Assembly (NCBI GenBank): GCA_938011325.1
Contig: CALLUD010000012.1
Span: 1 to 64,000, forward strand
Length of the DNA stretch: 64,000 bases
Source: an uncultured Spartobacteria bacterium
Lineage (GTDB): Bacteria; Verrucomicrobiota; Verrucomicrobiia; Chthoniobacterales; JAATET01
Direction of reading: 5' to 3'
Of this stretch, positions 8,553 to 16,688 are shown piece after piece; positions within the stretch are counted from its first letter, which is position 1, and every line of letters begins with the position of its first letter. The notes beneath the pieces are model-generated. The model did no database searches. It saw only the letters and a program-made list of their open reading frames with translations, and was not told the DNA's origin. The translations under genes and the position numbers were made by a program.

Positions 8553-8779
8553 CGCCGCTGGATCTGCTGTTTGTGTGGCGCCACGGGGACGGCTCGGTTG
8601 TTTCGCCCGGAGCTCATCACAGCCCCGTTATAGCGACCGGCTTGCGGCCTTGGCGAGCGCCAGGCGCCGGTGAGTAAGGGCGCAGCGTCTTCGAGATGCG
8701 GAGCGGGCGACACCCCATGTGTGGGGATACCCGGAAAATCAGCCCTCTGATAACGAGGCGGAACCGGAGGGATCTCACG

Positions 8780-9847
8780 ATGAAAAAATTCTGTCTCAAC
8801 CTGCTTGTGGGATTCTGCCTGGCGATCCCGACGCTTCCCCTGCGCGCGGAGGGTTATCCGTTCAACGGGATGGTGGTCTTTGGCGACAGCCTCAGCGATG
8901 GGGGGAACCTGAACTGGCTGCTCGCGGAGGGGGTCAGCGAAAAGACGGCCCAGTGGCTGACGGGCTGGGATCCCAATTACTACTACAACTACCGCTTCTC
9001 CGACGGCCCGATCTGGGTGGACCAGCTCAACACCATGCTCGGCTTCGGCAACCTCGGAACGCTGCTGCCGAACGACGGGGTAAACCACATGAACGGCACG
9101 AACTTCGCGTGGGCCGGCAGCCGAAGCGGGGCGGGCACCTACGGCGGAATCTTTCCCAACCTCCACCTGCAGATCGGCAACTACGCCGCGCAGCTGGCCG
9201 ACGGGAATCCGGCCCTTCCAAACGTCGGCACCACACTCTTCACGATCTGGAGCGGGGCCAACGACGTGTTTGCCCACGTCGAGAAGAACGACCCGATCAC
9301 GCCGCAGCAGGTGGCGGACAACATCGCACTGGCGATCACCACGCTTTATTCGGAGGGCGGGAGATATTTCGTCGTGCCGAATCTGCCGCCGATGGGACAG
9401 ATCCCCAGCTACGTCAACGATCCCGTCAAGGGGCCGATGGCCACCGCGTTCGTCGACACCGTCAACGCCCTGCTCGACGACCATTTCGAGAATTTGTCCG
9501 GCAGCTTCGCGGATATCACCCTGTTCAAAGTCGATGTCCACGGCCTGTTTCTGGAGATCATGTCCGACCCGTATGAATACGGGTTCACCAACGTCACGGA
9601 GACGGCCTACGTTCGTTACGGGACGGAGCCCTATGAGCCGAGAGACCCGCCGTATGGGACAGTGGTCTCCAATCCGGAAGGCTATTTCTACTGGGATGCC
9701 GCGCATGGCACCACGCTGACAAATTATTACATCGCGGAAGCGACCTACCAGGCGGTGGTCGCCGTGCCCGAGCCGGCAACCTGGGCGGTGGTCCTGTTCA
9801 TCGGATTTTTCCTCGTTGCAGCCCGGGCGAAGCGCGCCCGCGGATGA
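8780..9847 (+). CDS. Secreted GDSL (SGNH) esterase/lipase with PEP-CTERM
   Basis: A 355-residue protein. A signal peptide (residues 1-23, MKKFCLNLLVGFCLAIPTLP) is followed by the SGNH hydrolase blocks: VVFGDSLSDGGN (nucleophile Ser), GTNFAWAGSRSG (block II), WSGANDVF (block III Asn) and WDAAHGTTLTNYY (Asp and His of block V). The end is VPEP plus hydrophobic helix plus AKRARG, a PEP-CTERM signal. It would hydrolyse esters at the cell envelope. The ATG has a ribosome-binding site GGAGG at 8766-8770. Its stop overlaps the next frame's ATG (ATGA). The architecture is like the outer-membrane GDSL esterases but with PEP-CTERM instead of a barrel. Confidence 0.9.
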   Translation: MKKFCLNLLVGFCLAIPTLPLRAEGYPFNGMVVFGDSLSDGGNLNWLLAEGVSEKTAQWLTGWDPNYYYNYRFSDGPIWVDQLNTMLGFGNLGTLLPNDGVNHMNGTNFAWAGSRSGAGTYGGIFPNLHLQIGNYAAQLADGNPALPNVGTTLFTIWSGANDVFAHVEKNDPITPQQVADNIALAITTLYSEGGRYFVVPNLPPMGQIPSYVNDPVKGPMATAFVDTVNALLDDHFENLSGSFADITLFKVDVHGLFLEIMSDPYEYGFTNVTETAYVRYGTEPYEPRDPPYGTVVSNPEGYFYWDAAHGTTLTNYYIAEATYQAVVAVPEPATWAVVLFIGFFLVAARAKRARG

Positions 9848-10866
9848 TCCGAAACCCCCTTTCCTCTCAACCCAACTCCAACCCCGCCCGATCCATGAGC
9901 ATTGAAGAATTGTCCCCCGAAGCCGCCTCCGCCGCCGTCGCCAGCTACTGGCATTGGTATGGGGTGCCCACGTTCCTGCGTTGTCCGCATCAGCCGGATT
10001 TCCAGGACACCGACATCGGCATCATCGGCTATCCCTACAGCGGAGGAAACGCCATCGAGCGCATGCAGTATCTCGGGCCGCGCGCGATTCGCTGCCGGTC
10101 GTCGAGCTACCACCGCGTTCACCGGAAGTTCCGCATCAATCCCTTCGAACTCGCGCGCGTTCGCGATCTCGGCGACGTGCCGTTCCCGAACGTGCTGAAT
10201 CCCGACCTCTCCGCCGAGGACGCGCAGGCCCATTTCGCGAAGATTTTCGAGGCGGGAATTCTGCCCGTCGGCGTGGGCGGCGACCATTCGCTCACGTGGC
10301 CGCTGCTGCGCGCCCGCTTCGCGCATTTTCGCGAGCCGGTGGCGATCATCCACTTCGACAGCCACACCGACGCCGCGCCACCCTGCTCCGGCACGCGCAA
10401 CACGGCGTCCGGTTTCCGCATCGGCGCCGAGGACGGCGTGATCGACCCGAAGAAAACCGTTCAGATCGGCATTCGCGGCCCGCTGGGCGACCTCAGCCAG
10501 GACGACTGGGCGATGGAAAACTTCCGCTCGGTAATCACCACGGAGGACTTCGTCGAGAAGGGCGTGGAGGCCGTGGGGAAAATCGTGCGCGAAGTCGTCG
10601 GCGACAGCCCGACCTTCCTCAGCTTCGACCTCGACGCCATCGACCCGGCGGATGTGCCCGGCGTGGCGGACCCCGAGATCGACGGCATTCGCATCCGCGA
10701 AATGATGCAGCTGCTTGACGGATTCCGTGGCCTCAATCTCGTCGGTGCCGACGTCGTCTGCCTGTGCCCGCCGCTGGACAATCCGTCGCAAATCAGCGCC
10801 ATGACCGCGAGCCTGCTGCTGCACGAATTCGTAACGCTCATCGCTGACCGCCATTTCGGGAAGTAG
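9844..10866 (+). CDS. Agmatinase/ureohydrolase-family protein
   Basis: A 340-residue arginase-fold enzyme. The binuclear manganese motifs are visible: GGDHSLTW, HFDSHTDA (the usual form is DAHxD; here Ala is Ser but the ligand Asp-His-Asp pattern is kept) and SFDLDAIDPADVPG. Members release urea from agmatine, guanidinobutyrate, arginine or related guanidino compounds; the specificity cannot be told from sequence alone. The start at 9844 overlaps the preceding stop by four bases; an in-frame ATG at 9895 (MSIEELSPEA) is an equally plausible start because the first 17 residues are low in structure. Confidence 0.85.
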   Translation: MIRNPLSSQPNSNPARSMSIEELSPEAASAAVASYWHWYGVPTFLRCPHQPDFQDTDIGIIGYPYSGGNAIERMQYLGPRAIRCRSSSYHRVHRKFRINPFELARVRDLGDVPFPNVLNPDLSAEDAQAHFAKIFEAGILPVGVGGDHSLTWPLLRARFAHFREPVAIIHFDSHTDAAPPCSGTRNTASGFRIGAEDGVIDPKKTVQIGIRGPLGDLSQDDWAMENFRSVITTEDFVEKGVEAVGKIVREVVGDSPTFLSFDLDAIDPADVPGVADPEIDGIRIREMMQLLDGFRGLNLVGADVVCLCPPLDNPSQISAMTASLLLHEFVTLIADRHFGK

Positions 10867-10914
10867 CCCGGACGCCGGGCGGCGGCACGCAACCTTCCAA
10901 CCGGAGATCGCACG

Positions 10915-11421
10915 ATCGGCAAACGCGGCCAACCGGCCCGGAGCAGGGACTGGCGCTACGGCATCGGGCTGCTGCTCTTTGCCGTGGCCGGGCTTTCCAT
11001 CGTGGTCGGCGTCGTCGCCGTGCTCGCGGGCAAGTCTCGCGGGGAAACGGTCGATTGGCCGGTCTGGCTGCTGGCCGGCCCGGCGGAAGTCCTTTGCCTC
11101 GTCGCGGCCGCCGTCCTCGGAAAGGAGAAGTATCAAAAACTGGCCCGGAAGGTCCGTCCGACGAAGCGACACGCCGCCTCCGACGCGCGGGCGGCCCGTT
11201 TGCGATATTATCTCGGCCTGGGCGGCTGCCTGTTCAACGGCGTGCCGCTCACGCTCTACGCCTACGTGCCCGATTTGATGCCGGGCGGCGGCACGAAAAC
11301 GAGCATCCTGGTCATCGCGGACCTCGTGTTTTTCGCGAGCCTGTTTTTCGCGGGTTGCGAATTCTGGGAAAAACTGCGGCGGCTGTTCGTGTGGGAGGGT
11401 GGCACGTCCCGCGCGGGATGA
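10915..11421 (+). CDS. Small membrane protein, start codon uncertain
   Basis: About 168 residues with likely membrane segments: YGIGLLLFAVAGLSIVVGVV, VWLLAGPAEVLCLVAAAVLG, YYLGLGGCLFNGVPLTLYAY and ILVIADLVFFASLFFAG. No family is recognised. The first canonical start in frame is GTG at 10984, which would cut the first membrane helix in half. The frame is open upstream to a stop at 10864, and GGAG at 10903-10906 sits eight bases before an ATC codon at 10915, giving the sensible N terminus IGKRGQPARSRDWRYG. Either a rare ATC start or a base error (ATG to ATC) would explain this. Confidence 0.65.
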   Translation: MGKRGQPARSRDWRYGIGLLLFAVAGLSIVVGVVAVLAGKSRGETVDWPVWLLAGPAEVLCLVAAAVLGKEKYQKLARKVRPTKRHAASDARAARLRYYLGLGGCLFNGVPLTLYAYVPDLMPGGGTKTSILVIADLVFFASLFFAGCEFWEKLRRLFVWEGGTSRAG

Positions 11422-11473
11422 TGGCGACGCGCAGCGCGAGTTCCAGCGCCCTCGGCAATCGGGAGCAATCGTC

Positions 11474-12229
11474 CTATCGAAGCTGGGCGATGGCGAAAAC
11501 CGTCGCGGCGTAGCGGTTTTCGACGCCGAGTTTTTCGAGGATATTCGAGACGTAGTCCTGCACAGTCGCGAGGCTCAGGCCGAGGAGGGTGGCGATCTCG
11601 CGGTTCAGCTTTCCCTCGGTCATCCAGAAAAGCACCTCGCTCTCCCGCGGCGAGAGGCCAAGCTCTTGCAGCTGCCTGCGGCAGTCGAGCTCGCGGCGAT
11701 CGGCCCACGGGTTTTTGTGCCGCTGCCATGCGAGACGCAGATGCGGACCGAAGGCGTCGAGCAATTCGCAGTCGTCGCGCGTGAAATCCGGCGAGCGCCG
11801 GCTGAACGACAGCGCGACCACGGTCGAGGCATCGATCTTCACCGGCAGCACGACGCAGTGAACGAGACCGAGTCGCTGGAGGCAGTGGTGGTAGTAGTCG
11901 CTCCCCAGCCATTCCTTCTCGTCGATTACGTCGGAGACGCGCAACGCGGGTGCGTCGGGGTTTTCAAAATAGTGGCGCCCGAGCGGATGCCCGTCGGGAT
12001 GCGCCGTGTAGTAGGCGATTTCCTCCTCCGTGTAAGGTGCGGGCGGCGACATGTGCGTGAGAATGCGCTTCGTCTCGCAATCGAGGACGTGGAAGACGAC
12101 CACGTCGGCCGCAATCATCCGGCTCAAGCCCTCGACCACCGTCTCGCTGAAGCTGGTGCGACCGTCGGCGGAGTTCATCTCGTGGATGATGTCGAGAAGT
12201 TGGCGCCAGGTTTTGTGGGCAATCGCCAT
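11474..12229 (-). CDS. LuxR-family regulator with GAF-like sensor domain
   Basis: A 251-residue protein. The C-terminal helix-turn-helix is canonical: LSPRESEVLFWMTEGKLNRE followed by IATLLGLSLATVQDYVSNIL. The N-terminal 175 residues resemble a GAF/PAS-type sensor: MIAADVVVFHVLDCETKRIL, then GLVHCVVLPVKIDASTVVAL. It is convergent with the membrane protein at 10915 and lies 87 bp downstream of the release-factor-like gene. It shares domain order with the regulator at 7770, but the two sensor halves are not closely alike. Target and ligand are unknown. Confidence 0.85.
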   Translation of the reverse strand: MAIAHKTWRQLLDIIHEMNSADGRTSFSETVVEGLSRMIAADVVVFHVLDCETKRILTHMSPPAPYTEEEIAYYTAHPDGHPLGRHYFENPDAPALRVSDVIDEKEWLGSDYYHHCLQRLGLVHCVVLPVKIDASTVVALSFSRRSPDFTRDDCELLDAFGPHLRLAWQRHKNPWADRRELDCRRQLQELGLSPRESEVLFWMTEGKLNREIATLLGLSLATVQDYVSNILEKLGVENRYAATVFAIAQLR

Positions 12230-12316
12230 GCGGGAAGGAGGAAAGGACTTCCGAGGGCTAGCAGATCGGACCCCGCATGGAAACCGGGAACGGCACGCCG
12301 CCGGAGCGAGGCGTCA

Positions 12317-12706
12317 TCAACCGGTCACGCGGGCGCGGAGGCGCTTCGTCTCGCCGCGGCGGCGTTTGCTCTCGACCATCCTGCGTTTGGTCCCGGGGCT
12401 GCGGCGGGCGCGCTGGCGGCGACGTTTGGCGGCGGCGGCCTTGCGGGCCTGCGCGGCGTCGGCGCGCTGTTGCTCGAGCTTTTCGACGAGGCGGAGCAGG
12501 GCGAGCCCGCGGTTCGTGTGCTGCGAGCGGGAGTCGCTGCAGGTGACGGTGACGCCGGACGGGACGTGGGTGATTTCGACGGCGGTGGAGACTTTGTTGA
12601 CGTGCTGACCGCCGGGGCCGCTGGCGCGTGTGCATAGAATGCGAAGGTCGGACTCGCGGAGCCCGAGCTTTTCCATGCGCGCGCGCAGGGCGTCGTCGGG
12701 CTTCAT
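12317..12706 (-). CDS. Stand-alone release-factor domain protein (ArfB/ICT1-like, GGQ)
   Basis: A 129-residue protein with the class I release-factor catalytic domain only. The peptidyl-tRNA hydrolysis motif is in ASGPGGQHVNKVSTAVE and is followed by HVPSGVTVTCSDSRSQHTNR. The C terminus is very basic (KRRRQRARRSPGTKRR), as in ArfB/YaeJ, where a basic tail enters the empty mRNA channel. It has no codon-recognition domain, so a ribosome-rescue role is likely; orthology to ArfB is not proven. Its ATG overlaps the TGA of the upstream DUF5069 gene (ATGA). Confidence 0.85.
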   Translation of the reverse strand: MKPDDALRARMEKLGLRESDLRILCTRASGPGGQHVNKVSTAVEITHVPSGVTVTCSDSRSQHTNRGLALLRLVEKLEQQRADAAQARKAAAAKRRRQRARRSPGTKRRMVESKRRRGETKRLRARVTG

Positions 12707-13227
12707 TGCCGGCCGCGCGTTTTCACGAACTTGAGAATCTTCGCGTCGTCCTCGTGAGCGGCCCACACGGCGCGGAGGAAGTCGGCGGGGTGGAGTCCGA
12801 ACTTGCCAAGGAATTTCCGATCGCCACCGCAGCAATACATGATGTCGTGGCAGAGGCCGCCCTGGAGGAAGCAGCGGGCCTTGGCGATGATGCGCGGGAG
12901 CCACGGGATGCCGTCCATCTCGGCGTTCTTGGGCGGGAGCTGGTCGGCGGAGGTCTCGCAATTGTTGGGCACGCCGTTTTGCTCGTAGAGAAAGTAGTCG
13001 CGGCGCGCGGCCATGATGAGCAGCGCGGTGTCCCAATCGGGTTCACCGGCATCCACGAAATCCTCGACGTAATCGTAGACGTTGATGGGGCGGATGCCGA
13101 TGGAGGCGAGGAAGGCTTTTTCGTCGCCGGTGAAGTAGCCCGCGAGATCGCGGTCTCCGCCTTGATACCTTGCGAGAGCCTTGTCGTAGATTTCCCGCAA
13201 CCGTCGTGTCCACACCTCGAGTGCCAT
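12703..13227 (-). CDS. DUF5069-domain protein
   Basis: A 174-residue soluble protein containing the DUF5069 pattern: DGIPWLPRIIAKARCFLQGG, then GLHPADFLRAVWAAHEDDA. The function of the family is unknown; it is common in Verrucomicrobiota and Planctomycetota. The start at 13227 (MALEVWTRRL) is preferred over 13245 because the extra residues add nothing conserved. It is cotranscribed and overlaps by four bases with the GGQ protein, and it is divergent from the epimerase gene. Confidence 0.75.
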   Translation of the reverse strand: MALEVWTRRLREIYDKALARYQGGDRDLAGYFTGDEKAFLASIGIRPINVYDYVEDFVDAGEPDWDTALLIMAARRDYFLYEQNGVPNNCETSADQLPPKNAEMDGIPWLPRIIAKARCFLQGGLCHDIMYCCGGDRKFLGKFGLHPADFLRAVWAAHEDDAKILKFVKTRGRQ

Positions 13228-13321
13228 GAGGGGCACCATAGGCACGGGGGCGGGGGAACGAAAGTCGACAAAACCGGTCGCGGGCCGGGGCGCGTTTTGT
13301 TACCACGAACGGCACGATCTC

Positions 13322-14257
13322 ATGAGCTGCATCTACCAGGTGGAATCCGACGAGTTCGGCACATACGACGTGCTGGAGAATGCCGCGACGGGCGTGCGCG
13401 TGAAATTGCGGCGCGTGGGAGCGGAAATGGTGAGCCTCGCGCGGCTTGCGACGGACGGCACGTGGCGCGGCTTTTTGTATCGCGATGGCGAAACGGCACC
13501 GCCGGCCTCGGGCTGGGCGAATCACGCGACGGTGATGGGTTACTACCTGCACCGGCTGCTTCACGAGCGCACGCTCTACCGGGGCGTGGAGATTCGCGGC
13601 GGGAACCACGGATTTTTGCGCAGCTTCCCGTTCGACGCGCCGACGTTCGATCCGAATGCGAGTTCGCTCACGTATCACGTGCCGGTCGATCGCATTCCGC
13701 CCGAGGCGTATCCGCTGCGGGTCTCGCTGAATCTCAGCTACCGGCTGCTCGACGACGGCGTGCGCGTGGAGTTTGCGTTTTCCAATCTCGAACCGGAGCT
13801 GGAGGCGCACGTGAGCTTCGGGCTGCATCCGGGCTTTGGCGTGAGTTCGGTGGAAAGCGCGCAGGTGTTGATGCCGGCGGGGACGTATCTGCGGCATTGG
13901 GCGCCGGGGAATTTTCTCGATGACCGCGTGGAGGCCGTGGAGCACGCCGGTGGAGAAATGCCGTTCGACAAGGCGAAGCTGCCCGACTCCTATCTGGTCG
14001 AATTGTCGAAGATCTCCGGGCGCGTCTTCTGGGTGGCGGATCCGGAGTCGGGACGCACGACGCGGCTCGATTTCTCCGAGGTGCCCTACCTCACGCTCTG
14101 GAGCGGCGGAGAAGGTTTTCTCTGCGTGGAGCCGTGCTGGGGACTGCCGGACAGCGATCCGCAGAAGCCTTTCGAGAAGAAGGACGGCATCCAGGTCATC
14201 GCGCCCAACGGCTCGTTCGTCGCCGGCTTTTCCATTCACCCCTCGCTCACTTCATGA
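13322..14257 (+). CDS. Aldose 1-epimerase-like protein
   Basis: A 311-residue beta-sandwich protein of the galactose-mutarotase-like fold. Visible landmarks are VKLRRVGAEMVSLARLATDG near the start, RGGNHGFLRSFPFDAP (a conserved His in the catalytic position), a second His in VSFGLHPGFGV, and LTLWSGGEGFLCVEPCWGLP near the end, which contains the Glu of the active site. Family members interconvert sugar anomers. The sugar cannot be predicted. The start ATG is the first in a good frame and the stop overlaps the next small ORF (ATGA). Confidence 0.85.
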   Translation: MSCIYQVESDEFGTYDVLENAATGVRVKLRRVGAEMVSLARLATDGTWRGFLYRDGETAPPASGWANHATVMGYYLHRLLHERTLYRGVEIRGGNHGFLRSFPFDAPTFDPNASSLTYHVPVDRIPPEAYPLRVSLNLSYRLLDDGVRVEFAFSNLEPELEAHVSFGLHPGFGVSSVESAQVLMPAGTYLRHWAPGNFLDDRVEAVEHAGGEMPFDKAKLPDSYLVELSKISGRVFWVADPESGRTTRLDFSEVPYLTLWSGGEGFLCVEPCWGLPDSDPQKPFEKKDGIQVIAPNGSFVAGFSIHPSLTS

Positions 14258-14403
14258 ACATCGCGCTGTTCATCTACCGGGTCGTGCTTTTCGTCGTGGC
14301 GACGTTTGCCTTCGTGGTGCTCTTCGACCACGGGCCGCAGAACTTCGGCGACCATCTCGCGAACGACGCCCGCGCCCTCGTGCAATGGGCAACCGCACGA
14401 TGA
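14254..14403 (+). CDS. Small single-pass membrane protein (49 aa)
   Basis: A 49-residue protein with one membrane helix (IALFIYRVVLFVVATFAFVV) followed by a soluble tail, FDHGPQNFGDHLANDARALV. Its ATG overlaps the stop of the epimerase gene (ATGA), suggesting translational coupling. No family is recognised; the size and coupled start support a real gene, but conservation would need checking. Confidence 0.5.
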   Translation: MNIALFIYRVVLFVVATFAFVVLFDHGPQNFGDHLANDARALVQWATAR

Positions 14404-14480
14404 GGTGGCTCACCGGCCGTCCTTGGAAGAAAACGGCTTTTCAAGCCGGAGAGTCTCGGGCAAATTGAACGTTCCTTCCT

Positions 14481-15878
14481 ATGTCCGTTAAGACCGAAAA
14501 AGACCTCCCGGAATCGCACCGTGCCACCTGGCTGAAGGCGCTGAGTGCGATGCAACTGAAGAATTACGGATACGTGATCCAGCTGATGAGCGGCGTGCTT
14601 GCCGCCGAGCCGGATTTTCTCGCCGGGCGTCAGTTGCTGCGAAAGGCGGAGATCGCCAAGTCGGGCGGAGGCAAGAAGGGCCTGCTCTCCGGCGGCGGAC
14701 TGTCGGCGATCAAGATCAGCGGCATGATCAAGAAGGACCCGAAGGCCGCGATCGCCGAGATCGAGAAGGGACTGGAGAATGATCCGTTCAACCAGGCGCT
14801 GAACCTCCAGCTGCGCGACGCGGCGATGGCCGCAGGCATGCCCGAGACGGCCACGTTTGCGCTCGAAACCATCGTGCAAGGCGCGCCGAGGGACACGAAG
14901 ATGCTGCACGAACTCGCGAAGCAGTATCTCGCCACCGACCTCGCCGAAAAGGCGGTCGACGTTTACACGAAGATTACCGAGATCAACCCCACCGACCTTA
15001 TTGCGGTCAAAGCCGGGAAGGACGCCGCTGCGAAGGCCTCGATGAAGAAAGGCGGCTGGGAGAAGGAAGGCGCAACCTACCGCGACCTCATTCGCGACAA
15101 GGAAGCCGCCATCTCGATGGAGCAGCAGAGCCGCGTTGTGCGCTCTGCGGAGATGATCGAGCAGCAGCTCATCGAGCTCGGCCAGAAATACGAGGAGAAC
15201 CCGGAGAGCGTCGATACCGCGCGCAAGATCGCGGAACTTTACGAGCAGAAGGAAGACCTCGCGAACGCCGTGCAGTGGTATACCTACGCGGCCGGTCTCA
15301 CGAACAACACCGACTCCGCGCTCGTCCGCAAGGCCGCGGACCTGCGCATCAAGCAATACGACCAGAGCATCGAGGAATTCGAAGCCTACCTGGCCGCCGC
15401 GGATCCCGAGTCGGAGGAAGCCAAGCAGGCCCGCCAGCAGCTCGAGGACATCAAGAAGCAGCGCATGGAGCTGGAGTTGCAGGAAGCGCGCGCCCGCGTG
15501 GACAGCAACCCGACCGACCTCATGTTCCGCTTCGAGCTCGGCGAAATTCTCGTGCGCCTCGGCGACTACAAGAACGCGATCCCTGAGCTGCAGAAAGCCC
15601 GGCAGAATCCAAGTGTGCGCCTCCGCGCCATGAACCTGCTCGGCCAGTGCTTCGTCGCGCGCAACATGCTCGACCTCGCGGCCAAGACCCTCGAGGACGC
15701 CGCCAGCGAACTCGTCGGCATGGACAACGTGAAGAAGGACATCGTTTACAGCCTCGGCCTCGTTTACGAGAAGATGGGCAACAACGAGAAGTCCATCGAC
15801 TGCATGAAGCAGATCTACGAGGTGGACTACGGCTACAAGGACGTCGCCGAGCGGGTCGAGAGCTCCTATACGGGCTAA
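14481..15878 (+). CDS. Tetratricopeptide-repeat protein
   Basis: A 465-residue soluble protein made of TPR-type helical hairpins: KMLHELAKQYLATDLAEKAV, SVDTARKIAELYEQKEDLAN, LMFRFELGEILVRLGDYKNA and KKDIVYSLGLVYEKMGNNEK. A charged coiled-coil-like stretch lies around residues 285-345. There is no signal peptide. TPR proteins act as scaffolds; the partner is unknown. The gene stands alone, 77 bp after the small membrane protein and convergent with rpiA. Confidence 0.85.
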   Translation: MSVKTEKDLPESHRATWLKALSAMQLKNYGYVIQLMSGVLAAEPDFLAGRQLLRKAEIAKSGGGKKGLLSGGGLSAIKISGMIKKDPKAAIAEIEKGLENDPFNQALNLQLRDAAMAAGMPETATFALETIVQGAPRDTKMLHELAKQYLATDLAEKAVDVYTKITEINPTDLIAVKAGKDAAAKASMKKGGWEKEGATYRDLIRDKEAAISMEQQSRVVRSAEMIEQQLIELGQKYEENPESVDTARKIAELYEQKEDLANAVQWYTYAAGLTNNTDSALVRKAADLRIKQYDQSIEEFEAYLAAADPESEEAKQARQQLEDIKKQRMELELQEARARVDSNPTDLMFRFELGEILVRLGDYKNAIPELQKARQNPSVRLRAMNLLGQCFVARNMLDLAAKTLEDAASELVGMDNVKKDIVYSLGLVYEKMGNNEKSIDCMKQIYEVDYGYKDVAERVESSYTG

Positions 15879-15917
15879 AGGGCCGTCCTTCCGATCCGCC
15901 TCTGATCGTTGCAGCCA

Positions 15918-15933
15918 CTCCGCGGTTGCGGAG
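15918..15933 (+). terminator. Possible weak terminator after the TPR gene
   Basis: Perfect 6-bp stem CTCCGC/GCGGAG with a GGTT loop, 40 bp after the TPR stop, flanked by an outer CCGCCTC/GAGGCGG pairing. There is no run of T after it, so termination is only suggested. It lies between two convergent genes. Confidence 0.3.
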
Positions 15934-15995
15934 GCGGCATTGCTTGATCACGCTGCGCCAATTTTTCGCGCGCGGATTCCGAAGCGGCCCGGCGG

Positions 15996-16688
15996 CTACG
16001 GGCTGATCAGCTCGAGATCGTAGCCGATGAAGAGGCCGTTCTCGATAACGCCGGTGATGCTGTTGATCGCTTTTTCGAGGCCCTCGTCGATCTCCGCGAA
16101 TCGCGTGTCGAGAATGAGGTTGCCGGACTCCGTGATCGTAGGTCCGTCCTTGCCCTCGCCGGAGCGAATCTCCACGGACCGGGCGCCAAGCGCGGTGAGC
16201 TCCGTCTGCACGAGGGGAAGCGCACCCGGGAAGACCTCGATGGGCACGGCGAAATGGGTGCCGAGCTTCTCGACGCGCTTCGAGGCATCGACCACGATGA
16301 ACCGCTTCTTAGCGGAGCGAAAAACGATCTTTTCCTTAAACAGCGCTCCGCCGCGGCCCTTGATGAGCCAGTTGCGGGCGTTCACTTCATCGGCGCCGTC
16401 GAAGCACCACTCGGGCTGCGCCGTGCCGAGCTGGGCGACATCGATGCCGAGTTCGCGGCAAACCATCGCAATCTCGATCGAGGTCGGAACCGCGCGGCAG
16501 TGGATCCCTTCCTCGCGAACGCGACGGCCAATCGCAAGCGCGGTAAGGTAGGAGGTCGAGCCCGACCCGAAACCGATCGTCTGGCCATTCTCGACAAGGG
16601 CGGCGAGCCGGGCGGCGACGGCTTCCTTTTGCTCACGGTTGGACATCGGGCGGCCCCAATCGGTCGCCGTCGGGATGTGCGAGCTCAT
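15996..16688 (-). CDS. rpiA: Ribose-5-phosphate isomerase A
   Basis: A 230-residue enzyme that interconverts ribose 5-phosphate and ribulose 5-phosphate in the pentose phosphate pathway. The RpiA motifs are clear: IGFGSGSTSYLTALAIG (phosphate loop), FDGADEVNARNWLIKGRGGA (the catalytic Asp and the KGxGGA segment) and KRFIVVDASKRVEKLG. Length is usual. The ATG at 16688 overlaps the bioB stop by one base (TGATG); a second ATG at 16646 (MSNREQKEAV) may be the true N terminus. It is the last gene of the permease-bioB-rpiA run. Confidence 0.95.
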   Translation of the reverse strand: MSSHIPTATDWGRPMSNREQKEAVAARLAALVENGQTIGFGSGSTSYLTALAIGRRVREEGIHCRAVPTSIEIAMVCRELGIDVAQLGTAQPEWCFDGADEVNARNWLIKGRGGALFKEKIVFRSAKKRFIVVDASKRVEKLGTHFAVPIEVFPGALPLVQTELTALGARSVEIRSGEGKDGPTITESGNLILDTRFAEIDEGLEKAINSITGVIENGLFIGYDLELISP

